Source of the DNA: Pratylenchus scribneri
Lineage: Eukaryota; Nematoda; Chromadorea; Rhabditida; Pratylenchidae
DNA length: 64,000 nucleotides
Reading direction: 5' to 3'
Assembly: GCA_030063045.1 (NCBI GenBank)
Contig: JAQSEB010000021.1
Coordinates: forward strand, 620,001-684,000
Part shown: piece after piece, positions 42,086 to 52,939 of the stretch
How the letters are laid out: each line of letters starts with the position of its first letter
Numbering within the stretch: position 1 is the stretch's first letter
Translations under genes and position numbers: made by a program
The notes under the pieces: generated by a model
Database searches by the model: none
What the model was told of the DNA's origin: nothing
What the model saw: the letters and a program-made list of their open reading frames with translations, nothing else

Positions 42086-43569
42086 ATTTTGGCCCACAAA
42101 ATGCTGGAACGAATTTGAATGCCTTCCAATCATATTTGACCCATTCAATTCCACCAATTTGTTCGGTCTTTTTAGCCATCTAGAATTTTGCAAAAAATAT
42201 ATCCGATAATATATTTTATATTTCTTTCAAAAATGATTAGAAAATTTTCAAAATTAAAAAAAAATTGAAGATTAATCGAAAATTTAAATCTTTAAAAACC
42301 GTAAATAAAAATTTTATAAAGATTTTTCGAATTGTAAAGCTTTTCATTTTCTAAATATCAAAAAATCCTTCAATAGGAAAAGGCACTATTTTTGAAAATC
42401 CAAACAATTTTTTCAAAAAAATGAAATAAATTGAATCCACCAAATTAGAAATCGAATTTTTTCGGATGTTCGATTTTTAGTAAAAAATATTTTTATTTAA
42501 GCAAAAAACTTTTTTTTTTAAAATTACATTACAAATTAAAATTGACCAATTTTACCTCTACAATTTTCCCTTGCATTTCGCGAATTTTTTCCTTCAATTT
42601 TTGCTCTTCATTCTTCAGTCCAACAATTTTCCCCTCCAATTTGACATTCTTTTCATTAATTCCATTCTTCAATCCATTGAATGCTGTCTCAAATTCTTCA
42701 ATTTTGAGGCTTTTCTCAACAATTTTGCCTTCCAATCCAGCAATTTGTTTATCAAATTCGGCAGCAATTAATTCGGCTATTTCCCTCATTTTGCGCCCAT
42801 TTTCTTCCTTCATTTCCTCAATTTTGCGAATTTCTTCCTGTTTTTCCGCTTTCAATCCTTCAATTGTCTTATTCATTCCTTCAATTTTGTGCCCTTTTTC
42901 GGCCAATTCTGCCTTTAATTCCTCAAATTCCTTATTCATTTTGGCCATTTCGTTGGCATTATTCTTCTTTATTTCTTCCATTTCTTTTTCTTTTTCCACA
43001 CTTTCCTCCTTTAATTCACAATTTTCCTTCTTTAATTCCTCAAATTCCTTCATCATTTTGACCATTCCTTTTTTCAATTCATTTTTTTCCTTGCCCATCG
43101 TCATCTTCAATTCTCCAATTTCTTTGCCCATTTGCCAAACAATTTGCATCATTCCTGACTGTGATTGATCCCCATTGTTAGTTCCCATTGTACTTTTCAT
43201 TGTCATATTCTTCATTAAAATAATTATTCAATTTTTCTATCAAAAGTTCACCTCCAATTTTTGAATTTTCTCAACAATTTGCTTTATGTCCATTCTAATG
43301 GAAGAAACCGCCGTAAAATCGGATTCATTCAATTCATCCTCATCAATAAAGCCACTGTTATTTGGATCCATTTTTTGTAGAATATTTTTTTTGAAAAATT
43401 TGTTGAAAAACTAGAAAATTTGGATATTTCTGCAATATTTTGAATTGATATAAAAAATTCAAATTGGAGTGAATTCAGCCTCAAAAAAGCTAAAATTTTG
43501 TAGTAATTAAGAAAAATTTATTTTATAAAATTATTGAGAAATAAAAAATAAAAATGTGATATTAGGCTG

Positions 43570-43810
43570 ATTTCTTTTTTCTTTTTATTATAGGCCGTCC
43601 ATCTTCATCGGTAAGTATGTGCTATGTGGATTGAGAATGAGATGTATAGTCTACCAAATACCAATGCACACAACAGCATGGTCATTTGATGGATATGGAA
43701 CTGGTGCTTGGGAAAATTGCTTCAGGCTAAAATTTGAATATATCATAACTCATAAGAACTTGAAATAGAGAGGTGAATAATAAATTTTGTACATTTTTGA
43801 TTGAACATTT
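43570..43810 (-). promoter_or_regulatory. Conserved 5' flank of S6
   Basis: Landmarks tataggccgtccatcttcat, taccaaataccaatgc, gggaaaattgcttcaggct and aaaatttgaata are present, with extra divergence toward the left. Confidence 0.45.
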
Positions 43811-44329
43811 AAGATAAAATAAATATGTAATATATTTGAAAATAAAATTTACTTTTTTATTCTTCTAATTTTTGAAATTTCTTCAAAATTAAATTATTTT
43901 AAATTTATAGAATACTTGAATAAAAATAACAAAGCCAGTTTCATTCGTTTAAGCTTAAATTACAAACTTATGAAGAAATTTTTTGAGAAATTTGTTTAAA
44001 AAACTATGAAAATTGTATATATGAAATATTTTAAAATGTTGGGAAAAATATAAAGGGAGTCATTTATTTTGGCAAAAAAAATGCTGAAATTGGCAAAAAA
44101 AAAATAATTATTTTGGCAAAAAGTAAATATTTATTTATTTTGGCAAGAAATATACTGAAATTGGCAAAAAATATATTTATTTTGGCAAAAACAATAAAAA
44201 ATATAATCGCTCGTTATAATCAATGCAAACCGGTTTAAAATGAACAAAAATTGGATTAATAAATTAAAAATTGATGGAATATTAAATATTTTTGATAAAG
44301 TGAAATTGAACATTCGGATATATGAGGAT

Positions 44330-44780
44330 TAGGGTGGATATGGTCGGATTAAGGGGGATTGATGTCCGAAAAGAATGGGGATGATTTGGATGAATTAGGG
44401 TAGGTATAGAAATGAGTCGGAAGCTTTGAGAGTGCGCGGGATTAAGCCGGATATAGGGAGATTAAGATGGATATAGGGGGATTAAGGTGGATATAGGGGG
44501 ATTAAGGTGGATATAGGGGGATTAAACCACGAAATGGACTGGAAATGGCCCGGATGACCACTGGAAGGTCGGGGATGTATAACAGATGCCAGGAGAGTGT
44601 GCGAGATTAAGCCGGAATAGGGGGATTAAGAGGGATTAAAGGTCAAAATGGTTGGATTAAAGCGGGGAGGGCTGGAGGCCACCCCTTAGCCCCGAAGTGG
44701 CGAGGATTGATAAATATGGCCTAGGATTGCGCGGGATAAGCCGGATAAAGTGGGATTAAGTCGGATGAAGAGGGATAAAG
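44330..44780 (+). repeat. Tandem ggattaag / ggatatagg repeat block
   Basis: Irregular 19-20-bp units of the type ggattaaggtggatataggg alternate with GC-rich unique segments. The mirrored block lies at 44890-45085 and 46265-46490 on the opposite strand. Confidence 0.7.
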
Positions 44781-45113
44781 CCGGATTAAGCTAAATTCTA
44801 CCTAGAGACTATGAATTCCCGCGCACTCCTGTACTTCTGTCCCGGCCCATGTGCCTTCGGCATGCTTCCCCTTCACTTCCAACCCATTTCTCGTCTTAAT
44901 CCTACCATTTTGATCCCTAATCCCCCTTTATCCGGCTATATCCCGCGTGCTCCGAACCCCTAAACCCCTGGCCCCGATCCCATGCCGGCCCGTAACCCTA
45001 ATCCCTAGCCCCTAACTAAGCTTAATCCGGCTTAATCCCCCTAAATCCGCCTTAATCCTCCTATATCCGGCATAATCCCGCGCACGTTCAGGGCCTTTGG
45101 CCGTCCTTCCAAT

Positions 45114-46254
45114 TAGGGTTGCGCCCCCGCACCCGCGGGAGTCACCCCCGACGGGGATCCCCGCACTTTTTGGGTCTCACCCCCGACCCTACCCCCGCAG
45201 GTGCCAACCCCGCGCCCCCGCATCCCCGCAAGAGCCACCCCCGCGCCCCCGCACCCCCGCGGGGGTGTACATGCACCCCATATTATTGGATTTATGGGAT
45301 ATGTTTAGGAAATTTTGAGCAGATTTTTGTAGAATTTTTAAATTTTCCTTAAAAATTTTTCGCTGCGCGGCCATTTTTTGGCTGATATTTTGCTGCGCAG
45401 CTATTGGTATTTTTCTGTAATAGCCCAAAGTCTTGGCTATTCATCCAATTGATCATCTAAAACTCTAATGTTTTGGCCGAGATTTGGCCAAAAATTTAGA
45501 AAATTTTCTCTGTTTTGTTTTTATGGCCCAAGATCATTATATCAATCGATAGCCAATAAATACTTAAGGCTATTAATATTAAATGAACTGTGTACCGCGT
45601 TAGTGGCCGGCCGTTTAGTGGCGGATCAGTTTTTGCTTTATAACTCATTTTAAACTAAACCATATTGAATGTTTTTATGTTCATTTAATAGAGCAATGCA
45701 TTATCTATTGAATGATATAAATAACAGTTTAAAATGTTTTAAATAAAAAAATTGTGATATTTTGAATAAAATTGGGCAAAATAGTGTCAAATTTGAAGGT
45801 TTTTGAATTTTAAAAAATGTAAAAATATGTTTTAAAATTTGATATGTACTGATAGAAAATTTTTGCTCTATTTATAATATAAAAAAATCTAAACCATTCA
45901 TTGAGCGCCTAGCTATTAGCTTTCGCCACTAACCGTCCCAGTCGTGGCCGAGACGCTAATGACCTCAATCGAATTTAAATATTCAAAATAATAATTGGAG
46001 AAGAGATTGAATAAATGATGATTTAAAATCTATTTGCGTTTATAATTTATAGAAATTTTAGTAAATTTTTCTTCAGAAAATTTTTTTTCTGAGAAATTAG
46101 ACCTTTTAAAAAATTTAGGTCACCCCCGTACCCCCGCGGGGATCCCCGCGGGGGCCCCCGCAAGGGTCACCCCCGCACCCGCCCCCGCAAGCGCCAACCC
46201 CGCAAACCCCGACCCCCGCACAACACGCCCCCGCACTGCGGGGGCGCAACCCTA
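45114..46254. mobile_element. GC-rich hAT-like element, full copy with nested insert
   Basis: The inverted ends are TAGGGTTGCGCCCCCGC and GCGGGGGCGCAACCCTA, flanked by identical cttccaat at 45106-45113 and 46255-46262. Both sub-terminal regions are dense cccccgc / gcggggg arrays, sharply different from the genome average. It also contains cgctgcgcggccatttttt, shared with the copy at 49394-49837. A palindrome at about 45596-45965 is nested inside. Confidence 0.88.
45596..45965. repeat. MITE nested in the GC-rich element
   Basis: The left arm (gcgttagtggccggccgttt, then agtggcg) and right arm (cgccactaaccgtcccag, then gtggccgagacgctaatga) are imperfect complements. Inner DNA is AT-rich with ctttataactcattt. 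The other copy of the host element lacks this segment. Confidence 0.55.
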
Positions 46255-47169
46255 CTTCCAATGGCCGTCCGAGCCAATCCCCATCCATTTCTGGACTTAA
46301 TCCCCTAAATCCGCCTTAATCCTCCTATATCCGCCTTAATCCCCCTATTTCCGACTTAATCTCGCGCACTCTCCTGGCCTTTGTTACTCTTATCCGACCT
46401 TACAAAGGCCGTCCGGGTCATTTCCCATCAATTTTGGGGCTTAATCCCCATTATATCCCCCCAAATCCACCTATATCCGGCTATATCCTGCGCACCTTCA
46501 AAAATATTTAATATTCCATCAATTTTTAATTTATTAATCCAATTTTTGTTCATTTTAAACTGGTTTGCATTGATTATAACGAGCGATTATATTTTTTATT
46601 GTTTTTGCCAAAATAAATATATTTTTTGCCAATTTCAGTATATTTCTTGCCAAAATAAATAAATATTTACTTTTTGCCAAAATAATTATTTTTTTTGCCA
46701 ATTTCAGCATTTTTTTTTTGCCAAAATAATATTATCTCAAAATGTAAAGTTGAGTGAGTTTAGCCTCAAAATAAATAAAGTAAACGCGAAAAATGTGTCA
46801 AAATTAAGAAAAAATTTATTTTAGTATGCATATTCTAGGACCACTTTTTTGATTATGTTTTAAAAAAAGGCAAAATCAAATAATACGTTTGGTAAATGAA
46901 AATGTGATTTTGGTTTATTTTTCCTTTCTTTTTATAATGTAGATTAGATAGATAGATAGATGTCCAGTGTCCACCTTCATAGGCGACAATATTGGATTGG
47001 ATGGATAGTCTACCAATACCAATGCCATGACATTTAATGGAGTCATGGATGGTACTGTGGCTTGAGAAATTGCCCTGAGCAAAAATTTGAATTATATTTT
47101 GCAGAGCTTGGGAAGAGAATTCTGATTGTGCTTTTTGATTGATGCAGCGATGAACAAATAAAAATAGCA

Positions 47170-48140
47170 AAATTTTGAAATTATTTTCCTATTATTATTT
47201 TTTTATTATTTTACAACCATTTTTTTCACGTGTTGAAATAGTTTTCAAGCCTATTTCTATGAATCATTTACATCTATTTAATCTCTTCCCCAAAACCTTT
47301 CATCAACCCCTTATTAGGGGGATCTTTTTGTGCTTTTTGTCCGTTTTTGCCTTGTTTGTCCACCCCTTTGTGTACTTGAATTTCTTATGTTATTAATTTT
47401 TTGATTCCGATAAAAAGTAAATTTCTTGAATTTGGTTGAATTGGGTAAATTTAAATTTGAATTTGTTTATACATAATTAGTTATTCATGCCCGAGGACCC
47501 TTTGAGCCAATTGCCCTTTCCATCTCCTCCGGATCGGACGCAACAATTCTATCTCATTCACTATCTAAAATAGACTGTCTCTATTATATTTGGCTGTGAT
47601 TGATGATGCTGACTAAAAGACAAAGTCCGAGTATAATAATGGTACTGGGTAATGATGAGTGCATTTCACTTGAGCATTTTTTTGAAAAAGACAGACATAA
47701 GACGCGATGGACACGACGGACGACGCCCGATAAAGATTATTTAATATTTTTTATAAATAATCGACTGATGGGAGAATTGCCTTCAGCAAAAAGCCTTTTT
47801 TCATATCAAAATTCGTCGACATTAATTTTCAAAAAATAGTTCATTTTAATTTAATTTCAAATATTTATTTTATTATCTAAGCAAATTAATTTTTAATGGA
47901 CACTTTGGTATCTGCCTGGTTGCCTCCTCTTCGCCCTTCCCCAAAATTAACAAAGAAAATATTTTATGAAATTTTGGATATTTTAGCATCTGAGGATAGA
48001 TGTTTTGGTGATTAGACATTTTGGATATTGCAAATGAACTAAAATTAAAAAATTTTTCACTTTTCTAATTTTTTTAATTCTAAAAATTATTTTTTTAGCC
48101 TCATAAAAGTGCACTTAATTTTTCTGAATTAAATATTGAC
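47170..48140. other. Spacer with eroded array-flank DNA
   Basis: 47655-47830 contains gagcatttttttgaaaaaga, then gataaagattatt and gggagaattgcct, matching (inverted) the flank at 60940-61070. The rest is unremarkable. An acceptor (ttttttag, 48098) lies 45 bp before the next ATG. Confidence 0.4.
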
Positions 48141-48143
48141 AAC

Positions 48144-49310
48144 ATGAATAATGCAGAACAGAATGACCAGCATGAAATTGTGGATGAAGAAGAAAGGTTT
48201 TACTTTACTAAAACTTAAAATATTACTAATGTAAATTCAATTTAAAGTTTGTATATTCCAAATTGGTTTGTGGAAATGATGGAATCTATCAACCGAGAGG
48301 AAATGATCAGCAGAGGAATTTGCACCACAAATCGATTATTCCAGCAATTGTGCTATCCAAAATTGCATGGAAAAGTGGAACCACACCGCATTGGATATAT
48401 TCAAATCACATACAATTATGATCATCGTAATCCGAAAATTCCTCATGCTATAATAAAGAAGATAAATCGGCAAAGCGGTTTGCTGGAAACTGTCCAAATT
48501 CCTGGGGTGGCACCGCCTCACTACATTACTGGCTTTAACTGCATTGATATTCGGTTTATTTTTTGGAAATGAAAAATATTATAATTTATTTTAAGTTTTT
48601 TGGATGACCAAATTTTGGAATTTATGATAATTATTGCTCCATTGCTCAAAAAATGTGCAATAAATTGTGGAATGCTCATTGAAGATTGGAAAGCAAATGA
48701 AAAACGAACTCATCAATTGCGCCAATTATTGATGAAATTGATGGATGATGGCAAAATATCAATGATCTCTTTCGCTAGAGACAGATTTTATTACTTTCAA
48801 CGACTTTTTCCTGGAATAATTGATCAAATGCAATGCCTCGCTTTTGAAGAATCGAATTTGGATTTTGATCTGTTTTCAAATTGGCTGATGAAAAAGGAAA
48901 ATAATGGAGAACAAAAAATTTTACGCCTGAGATGGAATGGAATGAAACCTGCTATTTTGGATCGAATTAAAAAAGTAAAATAAATATTATTTAATTAAAT
49001 TAATTTTTAATGTTAGGAATTTTCCATGTCAACTTGTCCTGCAAACTTTCTAGTTTGGCAACAAAATTTTTTCCAAAATAAATTCAAAATTGAAAATGAG
49101 AAGACTGGAGAAATTTTGGAATTGTACGAAAATTCGAAAGGTCAATGTTTTCTTGCTCGATTTCCCAAAGGAGAAGATCATTGGAAAGAAGTGGGAGAGA
49201 AGAAAATATGGCCAAGTGATGATGAGGAACAACCGACAAAGATAAATCTAATCATCGAGGTTGGGAAATTTAAAGCTATTAAAAATGCATTAATTTTTTG
49301 TGGAAATTAA
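48144..49310 (+). CDS. F-box-like / FBA-like protein of a nematode-expanded family
   Basis: Exons 48144-48196, 48248-48553, 48596-48974 and 49017-49310 give 343 residues. An N-terminal F-box-like helical part (IPNWFVEMMESINREEMISR...) is followed by VQIPGVAPPHYITGFNCIDI, FLDDQILEFMIIIAPLLKK, RFYYFQRLFPG, then PANFLVWQQNFF, EKTGEILELYE and FLARFPKGEDHW. From memory this order resembles a large cyst-nematode family with an F-box-like head and a beta-rich associated domain; that assignment needs a search. Such proteins would present substrates to SCF-type E3 ligases. There is no signal peptide. A possible donor inside exon 4 (GAG|gttggg, about 49260) could splice in phase to the cullin-like exons downstream. 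Confidence 0.6.
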
Positions 49311-49317
49311 AATCACA

Positions 49318-49393
49318 ATTAAATATTTGAGAACAGGCGGAATTAAATGTTTGAGAACAGGCGGAATTAAATGTTTCAGAACAGGCGGAATTA
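49318..49393 (+). repeat. Minisatellite, first three units
   Basis: Three copies of a 24-bp variant (ttgagaacaggcggaattaaat) begin immediately after the F-box-like stop codon and are cut by the GC-rich element at 49394. The array continues at 49838. Confidence 0.85.
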
Positions 49394-49837
49394 TAGGGTT
49401 GCGCCCCCGCAGTGCGGGGGCGGGTTGTGCGGGGGTCGGGGTTGGCACTTGCGGGGACGGGTTCGAGGGTGACACCTTGCGGGGGCCCCCGCGGGGGTAG
49501 CGTAAATTTTTTAAAAAGCCACATTTTTCAAATAAAAAAATTTTTTGAAGAAAAATTTCATCCAAAAATGGCCGCGCAGCGAAAAATTTTACCTAAAAAT
49601 AGTCTCGCAGAGAAAAATTTTAATAAAAAATTTTAATATCCTACAAAAATTTGGTCAAAATTTCCCCACGAACCCCATTTTCCTTGAAAAATCCAATAAT
49701 ATGGGGTGCATGTTCACCCCCGCGGGGGTGCGGGGGCCCGGGGGTGGCATATGCGGGGGTAGGGTCGGGGGTGAAACCCAAAAAGTGCGGGGATCCCCGT
49801 CGGGGGTGGCCCCCGCGGGTGCGGGGGCGCAACCCTA
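49394..49837. mobile_element. GC-rich hAT-like element, short copy inside minisatellite
   Basis: The ends TAGGGTTGCGCCCCCGC and GCGGGGGCGCAACCCTA are identical to the copy at 45114. The interior shares ggccgcgcagcgaaaaattt and ccaataatatggggtgcatg. Flanks share only aatta; an 8-bp duplication is not evident, perhaps because the minisatellite has since rearranged. Confidence 0.85.
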
Positions 49838-49847
49838 AATTAAATGT

Positions 49848-50606
49848 TGGGAAACAGGCGGAATTAAATGTTTGAGAAGCAGGCGGAATTAAATGTTTGG
49901 GAAACAGGCGGAATTAAATGTTTGGGAAACAGGCGGAATTAAATGTTTGGCAAACAGGCGGAATTAAATGTTTGGGAAACAGGCGGAATTAAATGTTTGG
50001 GAAACAGGCGGAATTAAATGTTTGGGAAATAGGCGGAATTAAATGTTTGGCAAATAGGCGGAATTAAATGTTTGGCAAACAGGCGGAATTAAATGTTGGG
50101 AAATAGGCGGAATTAAATGTTTAGCAAATAGGCGGAATTAAATGTTTGGGAAACAGGCGGAATTAAATGTTTGGGAAACAGGCGGAATTAAATGTTTGAG
50201 AACAGGCGGAATTAAATGTTTGAGAACAAGCGGAATTAAATGTTTGAGAACAAGCGGAATTAAATGTTTGGGAAACAGGCGGAATTAAATGTTTGAGAAC
50301 AGGCGGAATTAAATGTTTGAGAACAAGCGGAATTAAATGTTTGAGAACAAGCGGAATTAAATGTTTGGGAAACAGGCGGAATTAAATGTTTGGGAAACAG
50401 GCGGAATTAAATGTTTGGGAAACAGGCGGAATTAAATGTTTGGGAAACAGGCGGAATTAAATGTTTGGGAAACAGGCGGAATTAAATGTTTGGGAAACAG
50501 GCGGAATTAAATGTTTGGGAAACAGGCGGAATTAAATGTTTGGGAAACAGGCGGAATTAAATGTTTGGGAAACAGGCGGAATTAAATGTTTGAAAAACCG
50601 GCGAAA
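49848..50606 (+). repeat. 25-bp minisatellite array 1 (about 30 units)
   Basis: The unit begins ggaattaaatgtttg and ends aacaggc. Variants ggcaaa, gagaacaag and gaaatagg occur in clusters, while the last third is nearly homogeneous. It lies between the F-box-like and cullin-like exons. Confidence 0.95.
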
Positions 50607-50679
50607 GTTTTAAACCTAATTTTGTCTTCACATTTTTATTTAAAAAATCAATGGCTTATTAAAAAAAATATTTTTTCAG

Positions 50680-52023
50680 AGTAAATCGGATGGATCCCAC
50701 ATTGACATTGATTCAAATTGGGAAGTGCTTCGAGTTACAATTCAAAAGATTCTAGCGAAAGAAAATCATATTGGTCACTCATTTGGGGATCTCTATCGAC
50801 ATGTATACATGATGGTATGTTTTATTCCGACCATAATTCGTCAGTGAGGCAGCAATGTCCATTAATTTAATATATTTAAATTTCATTAATTAAATTAAAA
50901 TTTAAATTTTTAATGATTTCATTGAATGTAATTGACTCTAATTTTCGAGAAAAAGCCGCTTTTTCTATATCAAATTTTACAAAAATTTAAATAGCCATAG
51001 AAATAGAATGGTAAATCGTTCTATTATCTTACAAATTGATTATTAGTATTATTTCCTCACTAATTCTACGAAATTAGTCTCTTAAAAACAACGCTTATCT
51101 CGAAATGTTCTGCTTTTAATTTAAATTTATATAATTTTATTAGACATTGCATCATTATGGCCAAATGCTTTATTATGGAATAAGCGAAATAATCAGAGAA
51201 CACTTACAAACGAAGGTAAAAATTAAAATGATTTTGAATAAAATTATTTTACCTTATAGATCCGAGGAATGTTGACAAAATTGATTGACAACAACGACAA
51301 TGAACAATTTACTGAAAATTTGAACAATGTATGGAAAGAATTCGACATCAGCATCGTAAGTCTCATATCAGTTTTTTTGAAAGCCAAAAATTCTAGAAAA
51401 TTTTCCACTTAAGATTGCTACTCCATTTAACTTAAGAACCATAAATGTAATATCACTTTTATAGAGCTCATTAAGATGCGTCGATGGAAAATAGTTTTTC
51501 GTTCGTTCATAACCAAAAGAGTTATAAACCGTGAAACCATAATATGGTTAAACAGTTTAATACTTTGAATTTTGGCCAACCCCTGACAAACTAAACGATA
51601 CATCAATAGCGCGTTTCGAAGAGCTCTATAAAATGAGTTTAAAATTTATTGATCTAGGATCAAGCACTAAAAAATTAAACTCAAAAACTGATTTGTCGAC
51701 AAAAGATTGTAATTTTGTCGACAAAAAATATTCTATAACAAAATAGAGGAAATCCAATAATAAATTCATTAAAAAATTACTATTGAAAAAAAATGCAATT
51801 ATGTATATTTTAGAACTCCATTTGTGAAATTTGCATGTATTTGGATCGTGTATTTGTCGGAATTAATGGCCTGATGCCGCTTAATCAACTCGGATTGCAC
51901 ATTTTTAAAACGGAAATTGTCGATTATCCTCCAATCAACCAACATTTGAAAGAAATATTTGGAGGAAATTTGAAAGGAAAGATTGAAGATTCATTATTTG
52001 ATTTTCTGTCAAAACATGTTTAA
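50680..52023 (+). CDS. Truncated cullin-3-like N-terminal module
   Basis: Four exons, all phase 0: 50680-50814, 51144-51215, 51260-51355 and 51814-52023 (TAA), 170 residues. The sequence follows the first cullin repeat: SNWEVLRVTIQKIL, GHSFGDLYRHVYMM, LHHYGQMLYYGISEIIREHL, then CEICMYLDRVFVG and LGLHIFKTEIVDYPPI. In cullin-3 this region begins the arm that contacts BTB adaptors. The rest of a cullin (further repeats, RBX1-binding homology domain, neddylation site) is absent: the frame stops soon after KIEDSLFDFLSKHV. The first exon has a good acceptor (ttttttcag) but no in-frame ATG, so it needs an upstream exon, most simply the F-box-like gene. Confidence 0.75.
51415..51740. repeat. Palindromic MITE, family A, in cullin-like intron
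   Basis: tagagctcattaagatgcgtcg and the complement-like cgcgtttcgaagagctctat flank a centre with accgtgaaaccataatatgg. It resembles the copies at 1205 and 62645. Confidence 0.5.
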
Positions 52024-52448
52024 TTGACCAAAATTCTTCGAGAGTTACATTTCGTTTGTCGAACATTTAAATTATAAAAATATGCATAAATTTTTCGTAT
52101 CAAATTTTCCAGGCTAAAAAGAAAGGAATTTGATTATCAATAAAAATTAATAAAAAAAAAAGGCTAGCGCGATACCCTAATGAAAAAAATGTAGGGTAGA
52201 AAATGGAAAAAGGTGAAAAAGAATGCTTCAGTAATGTTTTAACATGAGATTCTAAAATATAATATATCTTCTTTAGTAGAGGATGAGAACGAGTCAAAAT
52301 ATTGATGGGGTAACTAGAAATAAATTCTTCAAAGTTTTTATAACAAGAGGTACAAAATTCAATAAAATATTGAATTAAAATTCACATAAATTAATCATTG
52401 CTTCTTTTTTTTCTTTTTCTTCGAATATATTTTATTTTAATCATTCAC

Positions 52449-52736
52449 TCATTTCTTTGTGCCCCAATATTTTTGATTCTCCCTCGACAGGTCAATTAAT
52501 TCGCCAATATTGGCCATCATATCCGCCTCCAACAATTTTAATCTTTTCTCCAAATTGTTTCCTTCTTCAAATTCGAATGTTTCCGCTTCAAATTCGACTT
52601 TTGCTTTCGGCAAATTAATTGCGTCAATTAATTTGTCCCGCAGCACTTTTAGCACTTTATGATAATCTTTTTTTGATCCTTCTTCCAACTCTTTCGCCCA
52701 AACTTCATTTTCATTGCCTTTTTGCCCAATTTCCAT
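52449..52736 (-). CDS. Small acidic helical protein or 3' exon, unknown
   Basis: An open frame from ATG 52736 gives 95 residues including KVLRDKLIDAINLPKAKVEF, ETFEFEEGNNLEKRLKLLEA and a Lys-rich end. Charge pattern suggests coiled coil. No acceptor is visible just upstream, so it is either a single-exon gene or a miscall. It follows the larger - strand gene in the same orientation. Confidence 0.35.
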   Translation of the reverse strand: MEIGQKGNENEVWAKELEEGSKKDYHKVLKVLRDKLIDAINLPKAKVEFEAETFEFEEGNNLEKRLKLLEADMMANIGELIDLSRENQKYWGTKK

Positions 52737-52939
52737 GTCCAAATTAGGGAGGGCGTAAATTACGTTTTTAAGAAGTTTTTAGTAAATGAAAAGCACCACA
52801 TAAAATGGATTTTTCGAAAATTAAAAAATTTTTAAAAACATAATAAATTGGATATGAGTGTTTATTTTGCCACCGCAATTATTAATATTTTGGATTATGA
52901 CTGACTACTCTAAAATATTAATATTTATATTTTTATATA

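Larger units (their letters stand above)
39965..43371 (-). pseudogene. S6: SPRY gene interrupted by hAT element and a stop codon
   Basis: Exons in coding order: 43371-43252, 43209-42556, 42179-41129 (interrupted), about 41084-40990, 40436-40201 and 40104-39965. The cap has MDPNNSGFIDEDELNESDF and the coiled coil (218 residues) is intact. Exon 3 contains a 901-bp hAT-like insertion plus its 8-bp duplication, placed inside the GPKLTIS motif. In exon 5 the FP-LEG motif has lost three bases, leaving TAA (40393-40391). Either lesion removes the SPRY domain. Intron 4 also holds a separate palindrome. Confidence 0.8.
44064..46730. mobile_element. 2.7-kb palindromic foldback element with nested insertions
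   Basis: Left-arm words (attttggcaaaaaaaatgct, then cgctcgttataatcaatgca and ttgatggaatattaaat) reappear as complements at 46500-46730. Inside them, 44330-45090 and 46265-46490 carry tandem ggattaaggtggatataggg units in opposite orientation. The centre is occupied by a GC-rich hAT-like element (45114-46254). The right arm is shorter than the left, so one arm has lost or gained sub-repeats. Confidence 0.75.
43975..47165 (-). pseudogene. S7: remnant of a SPRY unit, coding part lost
   Basis: 43975-44062 resembles the 5' leader just before paralogue start codons (gaaattttttgagaaattt, tgaaaattg). Its continuation (gagtgagtttagcctcaaaa) resumes at about 46750, after a 2.7-kb palindrome. 46910-47165 is the standard 5' flank (ggcgacaatattggattgg, gagaaattgccctgagc, gatgaacaaataaaaat). 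No cap, coiled-coil or SPRY exon remains between S6 and this leader, so only the promoter side survives. Confidence 0.6.

Noticed and set aside
49651..49875. Pro/Arg/Gly-rich frames in GC-rich segments (also 45097-45352 and 49290-49565)
   Set aside because: All lie inside or across the TAGGGTTGCGCC element; the low-complexity cccccgc arrays keep several frames open at once.
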